Position numbers and translations under genes: made by a program. The notes beneath the pieces were generated by a model, which worked only from the letters and a program-made list of their open reading frames with translations, did not search any database and was not told the origin of the DNA. 11,984 nt of DNA from Bacteroidota bacterium (lineage in GTDB: Bacteria; Bacteroidota; Bacteroidia; Chitinophagales; Saprospiraceae): contig JAGWYI010000066.1 of the NCBI GenBank assembly GCA_018969455.1, positions 1-11,984 on the forward strand, written 5' to 3'. Positions 1 through 7,200 of this stretch are shown one piece after another. Numbering within the stretch: position 1 is the stretch's first letter; each line of letters opens with the position of its first letter.

Positions 1-685
1 TCAAATAAGCATGCTCTTTTACCGGATCCAACAGCCCCGCCTGGATGGTAATTGCTTGCGGAATGAGCATTCCCCCCGGGGCTAATTGAGACGCCAAATT
101 CCGCGTGATGGCCAGCTGCGGTTCTCCTGCCAACGCGGCTTGCATTGTTTCAATCAGTAAAATATGGATGGCCTGGGTTGCCTGATAGCGGGTCGCATCC
201 GTTTCCTCAATGGAATGGATAAAATCCTGTAATTCAAAAACTTCGATTACTTTTTTAAGGTGTTTTACACTTTCCGAATGAACTTCCAGGAGGGTAAAAC
301 CAAGTTCCGCAGGGGAAAACACCATACAGAGCGGTAAAATCAGGGTCGCAAAAGGCCCCGTACCGGCGTATACAAGGTGTAGTTTCTGTCCTGGAAACGC
401 TTTTTGGGCGCTTCCTACTGCTTCGAATACACCCCGAACAAATTTTTTCGTTCGCAATGGATCCAAAATACAGGCTGCGGCATAAAAAGGAGCCAGGGCC
501 TTTCCGGCGGGCAAGTTTATATCTTTTAACTGTTCGGTATCTTGGGCGGATAAGCCAGTCGTATTCAGCAAGAGGGCGTGCAAGTCCTTACATGCGTGGT
601 AAGCCGGTAAAAAATCGGCGTTGTCCGCTAAAAGTTGTCGGGAAATGGTCTGTAAAAGTGTTTTTGCGGAACTTGAGGCGTACAT
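1..685 (-). CDS. PRMT-like class I SAM-dependent methyltransferase (partial, C-terminus cut)
   Basis: I read 228 codons from the ATG at 685-683 without a stop to the window edge, so the C-terminal end is missing. Residues 1-100 are a mostly helical N-terminal region. Residues 102-119 (HLVYAGTGPFATLILPL) fit strand 1 and the glycine loop of a Rossmann-type SAM-binding fold. Residues 130-136 (FTLLEVH) give strand 2 with acidic E134, the usual ribose-binding position. Residues 173-188 carry E179-T-M and E188, nine residues apart, which is the spacing of the double-E loop of protein arginine methyltransferases. Residues 200-209 (QLAPGGMLIP) resemble the following strand of PRMTs. The start overlaps the DUF6916-like stop by one base (TGATG), implying translational coupling. 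A methyltransferase role is well supported; a protein-arginine substrate is inference. It could instead methylate another substrate. Confidence 0.8.
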   Translation of the reverse strand, partial: MYASSSAKTLLQTISRQLLADNADFLPAYHACKDLHALLLNTTGLSAQDTEQLKDINLPAGKALAPFYAAACILDPLRTKKFVRGVFEAVGSAQKAFPGQKLHLVYAGTGPFATLILPLCMVFSPAELGFTLLEVHSESVKHLKKVIEVFELQDFIHSIEETDATRYQATQAIHILLIETMQAALAGEPQLAITRNLASQLAPGGMLIPQAITIQAGLLDPVKEHAYL

Positions 686-981
686 CAAGAGAAGATTGCT
701 TCGTAACGCATGCCTTCCGCATCCAGGCCAAGGGGTACCATGAACATCAGGATTTCACCTTTTTCCGGGTGCTGTACGCCGAAAATAGCCTGCACGTAAT
801 ATTCCTGCTTTTGTTGGGTACGAAAGATCAGCGAAAAGGGCTTGCGTTCCAAACTGGAATAGGTATTCAACAGGTTTGCCTCTATCAATCGGGCTGGCAG
901 GGTAACTTCTTGGGTAAAACGAATCGGAAATTCGGTTTGCAAGTAGGGTTCAAAATCGGCAATCGAAAGGGTATTCAGCAT
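685..981 (-). CDS. DUF6916-like small protein
   Basis: This 98-residue protein has no signal peptide or membrane segment. The pattern PFSLIFRT (residues 48-55), QAIFGVQHPEKGEILMFMVP (64-83) and terminal YEAIF (93-97) matches my recollection of the DUF6916 family: an FSL-F strand, a Q-y-v-HP-G turn, a hydrophobic F-VP strand, and a final Y-A-F. Members of that family are, to my knowledge, small all-beta proteins of unknown function often encoded beside phage-tail-collar/microcystin-dependent proteins, which is exactly the setting here. It lies 18 nt downstream of the GNAT gene, and its TGA overlaps the methyltransferase ATG. A role as an accessory or chaperone-like partner of the collar proteins is a guess from context. 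The family assignment is fairly confident; the function is unknown. Confidence 0.85.
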   Translation of the reverse strand: MLNTLSIADFEPYLQTEFPIRFTQEVTLPARLIEANLLNTYSSLERKPFSLIFRTQQKQEYYVQAIFGVQHPEKGEILMFMVPLGLDAEGMRYEAIFS

Positions 982-999
982 AGCAGAGCGGTAAATGAA

Positions 1000-1512
1000 T
1001 TAAGCAGGCTGTTGATAGGTTTCAGGGGTGCATTCCATTAAATAATATACACTGTTAAAAGTATCAATATGTTTAAACCCAAGCCGTTCGTATAGATGAA
1101 GCGCCGGGTTAAAATGCTCCACATGAATGCTCACAGACTTGCCATGGGCAAATGCATCGGTTATAATCTGCTGCAAAACATAAGCGCCAATCCCCCGGTT
1201 TCTAAATTCGGGCAATAAGGCAATGTCGATGATGCGGTATGAACTATTGCCATGGTGCAAATACAAGCGGCCTGCCGTTTGATCTCCCAATAAAATAATC
1301 CAATAAAATGCATCAGGATATACCTTGAGGTAATAGTGGTGCTGCGCCAAAAACTGTTGGTTTAAAAACGCGTCTTTTTGCGCCTGCGGCCAATCTACCC
1401 GAGCGAGTTCTTCTGTTCGGGTACTGGCATAAATTTGATTCAAAAGGGTTTCGTCTTCTGCCTGAATGGGCCGAAAACGAATGTTTTCTGCGTATGTATC
1501 CCCTGCCGACAT
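1000..1512 (-). CDS. GNAT-family N-acetyltransferase
   Basis: This 170-residue protein has the normal length for a single-domain GNAT enzyme, which transfers an acetyl group from acetyl-CoA to an amine. IRFRPIQAEDETLLNQIY (residues 11-28) is the usual strand 1/helix 1 opening. IDIALLPEFRNRGIGAYVLQ (95-114) is motif A, with R-N-R-G-I-G (104-109) forming the pyrophosphate-binding R/Q-x-x-G-x-G/A loop. NPALHLYERLGF (135-146) is the typical motif B, N-x-A-x-x-L-Y-E-x-x-G-F. No signal peptide is seen, so it should be cytoplasmic. It lies 16 nt after the last collar gene and 18 nt before the DUF6916-like gene, so it is very probably co-transcribed with both. The substrate cannot be read from sequence; modification of a co-encoded collar protein is only a hypothesis. 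Confidence 0.92.
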   Translation of the reverse strand: MSAGDTYAENIRFRPIQAEDETLLNQIYASTRTEELARVDWPQAQKDAFLNQQFLAQHHYYLKVYPDAFYWIILLGDQTAGRLYLHHGNSSYRIIDIALLPEFRNRGIGAYVLQQIITDAFAHGKSVSIHVEHFNPALHLYERLGFKHIDTFNSVYYLMECTPETYQQPA

Positions 1513-1528
1513 AATTTATTTCCGCATG

Positions 1529-2053
1529 TTAATTTCTTGGCGGATAAACCCCTGTCAATGCAATGCAAAAATTAAGCGTCAGGTAAGGTTGCATGTTATT
1601 GTGTGGCAGAGAACCTCCTATGGGCGACAAAGATGCTCCATTCATGGTAACAAGATTTGTTGCATTTGTATTGTAAATGGAGGCTCCGGAAGAGCGTGCC
1701 AATCCGTTGCCGCTCGGCGTATTCGAATCCCCTACCTCTGTTCCGATGCTTGTTAAGGTGTGTTTATGATTGGGAATTTCTGTTTCCAAAAGTGAAACAG
1801 TGGAGGAGCCGCCTTCTTCACCCAAGTCGCGCAGGCTTAGACCCGGGCCTTGTCCGGGGTGCATGGCCGCCCGGCCTTGTAAATTCGGAAGCCCAAAGGT
1901 CGTTTGTCCATTACCACCGTAGTTGGTGCCTAACAAGGAAAAAAGCGCAGTGTTTTGCGAAAGCGGCAAAAGTTGACCCTCGCAAAAAGCCCAAAAATGA
2001 GGCGCAAAATTAAAGGGAAATATTCTGATTTCAGCTACAAATGGATCTGCCAT
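1529..2053 (-). CDS. phage tail collar domain protein, copy 3 of 3 in transcription order
   Basis: This 174-residue protein belongs to the tail-collar/microcystin-dependent (MdpB-like) family. The N-terminal collar domain is clear: an EIRIFPFNFAP segment (9-19), W-x-x-C-x-GQLLPL (about 21-31), ALFSLLGTNYGGNGQ (about 36-50) and LPNLQGR (about 55-61). An HxH motif follows in IPNHKH; in T4 tail-fibre relatives such motifs bind metal. The middle is Gly/Ser/Asn/Thr-rich, and the C-terminus has H-N-NMQPYLTLNFCIAL and ends YPPRN. It differs from its two neighbours by AAMHPGQGPG where they read VPIH, and by a longer variable middle. No signal peptide is seen, so its location is unclear: in phages this domain is in the tail tip or fibre, but no phage genes surround it here. 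It lies 12 nt after the preceding collar gene. Confidence 0.93.
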   Translation of the reverse strand: MADPFVAEIRIFPFNFAPHFWAFCEGQLLPLSQNTALFSLLGTNYGGNGQTTFGLPNLQGRAAMHPGQGPGLSLRDLGEEGGSSTVSLLETEIPNHKHTLTSIGTEVGDSNTPSGNGLARSSGASIYNTNATNLVTMNGASLSPIGGSLPHNNMQPYLTLNFCIALTGVYPPRN

Positions 2054-2065
2054 GATGAATTTTTG

Positions 2066-2569
2066 TTAGCTTGGGCTTGGGAAAATGCCGTAAAGTGAAA
2101 TAATGTAATGGATACACAAAAACGGCTGCATATTACTATGCGCCTGGTTTCCTCCTGTTGCGGATGTCGCAGCGGCGTTCATATTGGTGGTCGGAATATC
2201 GCTGAAAAAAGCGTTCACCTGTGACGATATACCGATGAAATTATTGCCCGGATTTGGGCTGTTAGATGGACGTCCAGATACCAGAAGTGGGTGCGTATGC
2301 GCAGGTATTTGGCTGGCAGTTAAAGTAACTTGTTCAACACCGCCGGTTTCGGCGAGTACAAACCCACTACCAAAGTGTATTGGCACCCGCCCACGCAAAT
2401 CAGGTAGCGCAAAGGTGCTTTGCCCATCGCCGCCATAGGTTGTCCCGATTAGGTTAAACAAAGTTTCATATTCTGAAATAGGTAAAAGTTGTCCGTCGCA
2501 GAGCATCCAGCCAGCGGGAGCAAAATTTCCGGCAAACATTCTGAATTCGCCCACATAAGGTATTGCCAT
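2066..2569 (-). CDS. phage tail collar domain protein, copy 2 of 3
   Basis: This 167-residue paralogue of the two flanking genes has GEFRMFAGNFAP (7-18), W-M-L-C-D-GQLLPI (about 21-31), LIGTTYGGDGQ (about 40-50), LPDLRGRVPIH (about 55-65), and the HxH motif in IPAHTH just before the variable middle. The C-terminus (QAHSNMQPFLCIHYIISLYG) departs from the NFCIAL ending shared by the other two copies, so this looks like the most diverged member. The middle is Asn/Ser/Pro-rich and unlike either paralogue. The collar-family assignment is confident. The biological role is not: it could be an extracellular fibre tip, a domesticated phage-tail component, or a cargo or adhesin. Gaps of 12 nt on both sides imply co-transcription. 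Confidence 0.93.
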   Translation of the reverse strand: MAIPYVGEFRMFAGNFAPAGWMLCDGQLLPISEYETLFNLIGTTYGGDGQSTFALPDLRGRVPIHFGSGFVLAETGGVEQVTLTASQIPAHTHPLLVSGRPSNSPNPGNNFIGISSQVNAFFSDIPTTNMNAAATSATGGNQAHSNMQPFLCIHYIISLYGIFPSPS

Positions 2570-2581
2570 CGGATTGAGTCT

Positions 2582-3088
2582 TTAATTTGCTGAAGGGAAT
2601 ATGCCTTGTAATGCAATGCAGAAATTAATCACCAAAAACGGCTGCATATTCATATGCGCCTGGCTCCCGCCTATACTTGAAATCGTCCCGGCTATCGGGG
2701 TTGAGGCGCTGCCTAATGAGCTTGCGTACATTTCTGCTGGTGCACTGTTGGCCAATACGTTGTTTGTTGGATTGTTGGTGTTGGGCGCGGCGCTTGTAGC
2801 AAAGAGCGTATGCGTGTGCGCAGGTATCTCGTTGATGTTCAGGGTATGCGCTTGTTCGCCGCCTTGTTCGCCGAGTGTAAAGCCTGCGCCCTTGTGGATT
2901 GGTACTCTTCCTTGAAGGTTGGGTAACGCAAAATTAACTTGCCCATTACCTCCGTAAGTTGTACCCAAGAGGGAAAATAAAGCTTGGTTTTGGTTAATGG
3001 GCAATAATTGACCATTGCATAATGCCCAGCCATTCGGGGCAAAGCCAAAACTCATCATTCGGATTTCTGATAAAAATGGTTCTGCCAT
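2582..3088 (-). CDS. phage tail collar domain protein, copy 1 of 3
   Basis: This 168-residue protein is the first collar gene in transcription order and the cleanest family match. It has SEIRMMSFGFAP (7-18), W21-A-L-C24-N-GQLLPI (to 31), ALFSLLGTTYGGNGQ (36-50), LPNLQGRVPIH (55-65), IPAHTHTL with the HxH pair H91/H93, an Ala/Asn/Ser/Thr-rich middle (about 96-138), and a C-terminal GGSQAHMNMQPF segment followed by NFCIALQGIFP. It most resembles copy 3 at both ends. No signal peptide or membrane segment is present. It lies 12 nt after the Tat-signal gene. By family it would form the trimeric tip or collar of a fibre; whether such a particle forms in this organism cannot be judged from sequence. 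Confidence 0.93.
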   Translation of the reverse strand: MAEPFLSEIRMMSFGFAPNGWALCNGQLLPINQNQALFSLLGTTYGGNGQVNFALPNLQGRVPIHKGAGFTLGEQGGEQAHTLNINEIPAHTHTLFATSAAPNTNNPTNNVLANSAPAEMYASSLGSASTPIAGTISSIGGSQAHMNMQPFLVINFCIALQGIFPSAN

Positions 3089-3100
3089 GGGTATTCAAAT

Positions 3101-3772
3101 TTAATATTGTGGTACAAAATTGGGTGAACTGGTTAAGCAATGCCGGGAAACAAAAGTGTCGGTCAATATGATTTTATTGCCGGCAAAAACGCTTATACGG
3201 GTTTTTGTAAGATTGTTTTCAATCCGGGTTTCAATCTCCAAGAATCCCATTTTAGTGGTAAAATGAGGGACTTTGGTTTGATCAGCGCATTTCAGGGATG
3301 TTGGAAGCAAATAATCGGCAATCGGAAGCGCTTGATTTCCCAATTTTAGGGCTGCATGGTGCAGCGCTTCCAATTGGTAGCCTGTTAAAGTAAGCGCATG
3401 GGACCATTCGCCTTCCGCATTTAATACAAGCATGGGTACCAGCAAGTCGGTAACTCCGGCACGCGAATGGCGCAATTGCAAGGGGAAAAAACAGATGTTT
3501 TCCTGAATTCCTGCAAAAAAATATCCCGCTCCGGAAACAGGGGCATAACCCCGTGCTTCAAAATAGGAATTGAGTTTTGTTACCAACAAGAGAAAAGAAG
3601 CTGAATGACAGGACGCTTGCGCACGTCGTTTGGTTTGGGCCAAATCCTTTAAATGGTGCATCCAATCCCAGACATAGGTTCTGGCATTTCCAGCGGCTAA
3701 TACGCGGGAGGGCTGAAGGCCAACACCCAACGCACCCAAGGTTGCATTGCGTACAAAAGTTCTTCTTTTCAT
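3101..3772 (-). CDS. Tat-signal-bearing protein of unknown family
   Basis: This 223-residue protein is the first gene of the leftward operon. The N-terminus MKRRTFVRNATLGALGVG has the twin-arginine pattern (R3-R4-T-F6-V-R), a weakly hydrophobic Ala/Gly/Leu stretch (10-19), and a plausible cleavage site after VLA (24-26), so export in folded form by the Tat pathway is likely. The remaining ~195 residues contain no motif I recognise. They are mixed alpha/beta in look, with a segment rich in His, Leu and Ala (about 140-150), a hydrophobic FFPL/LLVPMLVL stretch around 95-120, and three to four Cys. The start is preceded by a 5' leader of about 90 nt with a promoter candidate. The gene ends 12 nt before the first collar gene. 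Function is unknown; context suggests an envelope partner of the collar proteins. Confidence 0.85.
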   Translation of the reverse strand: MKRRTFVRNATLGALGVGLQPSRVLAAGNARTYVWDWMHHLKDLAQTKRRAQASCHSASFLLLVTKLNSYFEARGYAPVSGAGYFFAGIQENICFFPLQLRHSRAGVTDLLVPMLVLNAEGEWSHALTLTGYQLEALHHAALKLGNQALPIADYLLPTSLKCADQTKVPHFTTKMGFLEIETRIENNLTKTRISVFAGNKIILTDTFVSRHCLTSSPNFVPQY

Positions 3773-3869
3773 GGGAAATGATCGTTTTACTTGGATTAAA
3801 GTACCCCAAAACGGGCAAAATTATCGGGCGAGCCTTGAACAGAAAATTGGGAATGTAAATTATGCATGG

Positions 3870-3877
3870 CAAATGTA
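3870..3877 (-). promoter_or_regulatory. candidate leftward promoter, -7 element
   Basis: Read on the minus strand this is TACATTTG, a full match to the Bacteroidota -7 consensus TAnnTTTG. At the expected upstream distance the sequence is TGTG (3900-3897) rather than TTTG, so the -33 element is imperfect. The predicted start site, near 3863, would give a leader of about 90 nt before the Tat-signal gene. A second match, TAATTTTG at 3823-3816, also exists and has no clear -33 partner. One of them probably drives the operon. Confidence 0.4.
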
Positions 3878-3888
3878 AGACTTACATT
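3872..3888. promoter_or_regulatory. 17-bp perfect dyad, candidate operator
   Basis: AATGTAAG and CTTACATT are perfect inverted repeats of 8 bp separated by a single A. The dyad overlaps the leftward -7 candidate, the usual position for a repressor site of a dimeric helix-turn-helix regulator. The dyad is plain in the sequence; its use as an operator is inference. Confidence 0.45.
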
Positions 3889-3963
3889 CTTTTGGACACA
3901 TGTTTTTTGCAAAATAAAATAAAATTTAACCTTTAAATTTATAACAAAAGTTTTGGGAGCCGC

Positions 3964-3987
3964 ATCTGCAGATTTTTAAAAAAATCT
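3964..3987. repeat. two overlapping palindromes
   Basis: ATCTGCAGAT (3964-3973) is a perfect 10-bp palindrome. It overlaps AGATTTTT/AAAAATCT (3970-3977 and 3980-3987), perfect 8-bp inverted arms with a 2-bp spacer. The site is about 40 bp upstream of the rightward -33 element. It could be a regulator site or simply bent AT-rich DNA. It lacks the GC-rich stem expected of a terminator. Confidence 0.35.
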
Positions 3988-4029
3988 AAAAAAAAAGGAA
4001 TTTAATGTAAATAAAAGTAGGGCTCAAAC

Positions 4030-4060
4030 TTGGTGGCTAGCTCATACCTGCCTACCTTTG
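4030..4060 (+). promoter_or_regulatory. candidate promoter of the giant adhesin gene
   Basis: TTG at 4030-4032 is followed after 20 nt by TACCTTTG at 4053-4060. This fits the Flavobacterium/Bacteroidota consensus TTG-N17-23-TAnnTTTG with every specified base present. The predicted transcription start is near 4067, leaving an unusually long untranslated leader of about 220 nt before the start codon at 4290. Confidence 0.6.
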
Positions 4061-4179
4061 AGCATATTTTAATTTAATCCCATGGAAAGTTTCTTCGCTC
4101 GCGGCGATCTACGCCCGTTTCTGCGCATGTATATTCGCGCTTTCCATATTTAAATTTGTAAACGTTCGCTCCATTTTCG

Positions 4180-4202
4180 CCTTAAGCCCATGGGTTTTAA
4201 GG
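4180..4202 (+). promoter_or_regulatory. stem-loop in the adhesin leader
   Basis: CCTTAA at 4180-4185 pairs with TTAAGG at 4197-4202. Between them lie a short CC/GG inner stem and a CATG loop, with a one-sided bulge. A run of six T begins at 4212, about 9 nt after the stem, so it is not a standard intrinsic terminator, though it could pause polymerase or shape the leader. A separate perfect inverted repeat, ATGGAAAG (4082-4089) with CTTTCCAT (4140-4147), encloses 50 nt upstream. Confidence 0.3.
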
Positions 4203-4289
4203 CCCTTGTTGTTTTTTGTTTGATTTTTCAACCCAATTCTGGCCGTTTGCCCGGTCTTTTTTTGGCATACCATACATCGATAAGTTGTT

Positions 4290-7200
4290 ATGAAACTACT
4301 CTTTACGTATTCGCTTTTTAGTGCATTGTTGTCTTGGTTTGGCGTACCGGAAACCAACCCGACGCCGCTGGCTGCTGTTAAACCTGCAACAGCGTCTCCT
4401 ACACCACAAGCTTCCTATATCCGTGTTGCAGCAGATTGGGGATTGCTGTATGGCCATCTCGACCTTCCTTTAAAAGATGCAGTTGAAATAACACGCTTGG
4501 CCGATCGTACCCCCGTTGGTATGTCGCCCATCATTGCCGTAACGAAAACATACACACTTTCCAACGATACAGGTTTGTCTGGCCCAAGTCCGGGGGATGA
4601 ATTGACCTACACGGTTACCATCACCAACAGCGGCGCCATGGATGCAACGGGGCTGAACTTTAACGATCAGATTGATGCCAATACTACCCTGGTGGCAGGT
4701 TCGCTCAAAAGATCGCCCATTCTTTACGCCGACACCTATGATTGTATAGGAAACGTGGGGATCAATGTAAATACAACCGCTGGGGGTGTATTGGGCAATG
4801 ACATCGATTTGGACGGCGATGCCATTCAGGCTACCAGCGTTAATCAGGCAGGTACACAAGGTGTGGTTACCATGAACCCTGATGGTACCTTTACATTCAA
4901 ACCCAATCCAGGTTTTGAAGGCACTACGACCTTTACTTATACTGCTTCTGATGGTCTGTTTGCCAGCACAGGAACAGTAACCATCAACGTATCCAGAATG
5001 ATCTGGTTTGTGGACAATAACGCCGGTTCCAACGGCGATGGCCGCCTCGGCACGCCATTCAACTCCATGGCCAATTTCAACTCCGGTGCTGCCGACGACC
5101 CGGGTGATATCATTTTCCTGTATCGCAACACCGCAACCAACTACGCCGGACCGCTCACCCTGCTGAACAACCAATATGTTATTGGTGCAGGGGCATCTTC
5201 TTCTATTGCAAGCATTGCCGGTATTACCGTTCCTCCTTTTAGCAATGCCCTGCCTTCTACCGGCGGTACCAACCCGGTGTTGGCACATACTGCAACCAAC
5301 CTGACTTTAGGCCAAAATAATAAACTGCACGGTTTTAACATCAGCAATACCGTTGGCGGAATCGCCCTTACGGGAAGTGGTACTGCATCTTTGCAAATTC
5401 GCGATATGTCAATCACACATACTGCAGGCCAGGCAATCAGTTTGACCACTGGCGGCACGCTCGATGTGATTTTGAGAAGTGTTTCGGCAGCAGGTACAGG
5501 AACTGGTATGCTGATTTCCGGTACCACGGGTAGTTTTCAAATTACCGGCACCGGCACAACCGATGGTTCGGGCGGTACCATCTCTAACATTACCAACCGC
5601 GGGGTGGATATTCAAAATGCGACGAATATCACCCTGAAGAATATGACCTTCACCAACGCCAATACCGTTGATGCAGGTACTTGTAATGCTTCGAATAACA
5701 CTTTGTGTAATGCAGCCATTCACTTGGGCACCGTAACCACGGCTGTTTTAAATAACGTAGACATAAACGGCACAACTGAACAAGGGATCAACCTATCATC
5801 CGTAACAGGTTTTAGCCTTATCGGCAGTACCCTGATTAATTGCGGTGTTGCAAGTAGCGGCGCCGATACAGAAGAAAGTTGCTTGTACGGCGTCAATGTA
5901 GACGGTACCTCTGAAATTACCAACTCTTCTTTGACAAAACCGAGCGAGCGCGCTGCCGTTATATATAATACGAATAAAACGCTTGCCCTTACGGTAACCG
6001 GTTCTACGTTCGGCGACAACCAGTCCAGCTCTTTAGGCGCCGATGGCTTGGAAATTGACAATTTGGGTTCTTCCAACCTCACGCTTGATGTCGTGAACTC
6101 GACCTTCACCATGCCCAAAACCAACGGTCTTCAGGTGATCAGCGACAATACTGCGACTGCCAGTGTTGATGTTACAGGGTCAACGTTTGATCCTGGCCCA
6201 ACATCACTTGCTGCGGCCATTGATTTGGTGACAGCCTCAACAGCAAACATGGATTTTAATATCATTGGCAACCCATTGATTAAAAGTCGCGGAATCAACG
6301 CAATTAACATACAAGGTCAGGGATCTTCCACCTTCCAGGGCCGTATTAAGGATAATCCAAATGTGACGACTTCCAGTGGCTCGGGCATTCCGATTCGAGT
6401 GCTGGCTACCGCAAACTCTGTTGGTAAGGTGCTTATCCAAAATAACGTTGCTACGGGAGCCGATGATTACGGCGTTCTTTGCGGTTCAAATGGTGGTACC
6501 GGCCGTTTGGATGCGAATATTCTGAACAATACCATTTCTATAGGCGCTTTGGGCTTTTATTGTATCCAGGCAATAGCGGGCGCATCCAGCAGTACATTCA
6601 CCAATAAAACGTGCGCCAATATTGTAAGCAACACCACGAGCTTTACCGCGGGCGCAATTGGTAATGCCCAGTACCGGGCTGCTACACCTTCCCACCAATT
6701 GTTGGTGCAAGGAGGCGGTACAACTGCTGCCACGAACTGGAATGCCAATACAAATTCACCTTTATCCCCTACTGCCACCATCAGCCAAAGCGGTACAGGT
6801 ACTTTTACCTTCGGCTCAACCTGTCTTCTGCCAACCAATCCATTGCCTTTGATGGGCAACGACCCGGTTACAGCATTGGTTGTGACAGATCCTGGCAACG
6901 CACCGCAAAGCGATACCCCGCTGGATCAAATTCAAAAATCAGCAGAACCTGTTAAAAATAACCCTCCAGTAAAAGGCCAAAATAACGCAGAAGCGATGAT
7001 GTCGGGGGAAACGGTTACGACCGGTCCGGTCACCCTTCCTGCCAATTCGAATTTAAAGATTCAATTTAAAGCAACCATCAATACGCCGTTTCCGGTGGGT
7101 GTTTGCTCCGTATCCAACCAGGCCACGGTTACAGGTTCCAATTTTAGTACGGTGCTTTCTGATGACCCTGGTGTAGCGGGTACTGCTAACCCGACGGTTA

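Larger units (their letters stand above)
3773..4289. promoter_or_regulatory. divergent AT-rich control region
   Basis: These 517 bp lie between the two divergent transcription units and hold no convincing gene. Notable contents are a leftward promoter candidate with an overlapping 17-bp dyad near 3870-3888, an AT-rich stretch with poly-A runs (about 3900-4015), a palindrome at 3964-3987, a rightward promoter candidate at 4030-4060, and a leader with inverted repeats before the start codon at 4290. Short reading frames inside it look like chance openings. Confidence 0.8.

Noticed and set aside
457..1041. 194-codon plus-strand reading frame
   Set aside because: It runs opposite the methyltransferase and DUF6916-like genes, both clear family members, and its own translation is basic, low-quality sequence.
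1529..3088. Prophage remnant
   Set aside because: Only collar-domain genes are present, all intact and in an operon with enzymes. No other phage gene or attachment site is visible in the window.
3816..3823. Second leftward -7 match (TAATTTTG)
   Set aside because: It has no TTG partner at 17-23 nt and is closer to the gene without other support. It is mentioned only as an alternative.
4180..4217. Intrinsic terminator in the leader
   Set aside because: The stem is short and AT-rich, and the T run begins about 9 nt after it. I kept it only as a leader stem-loop.
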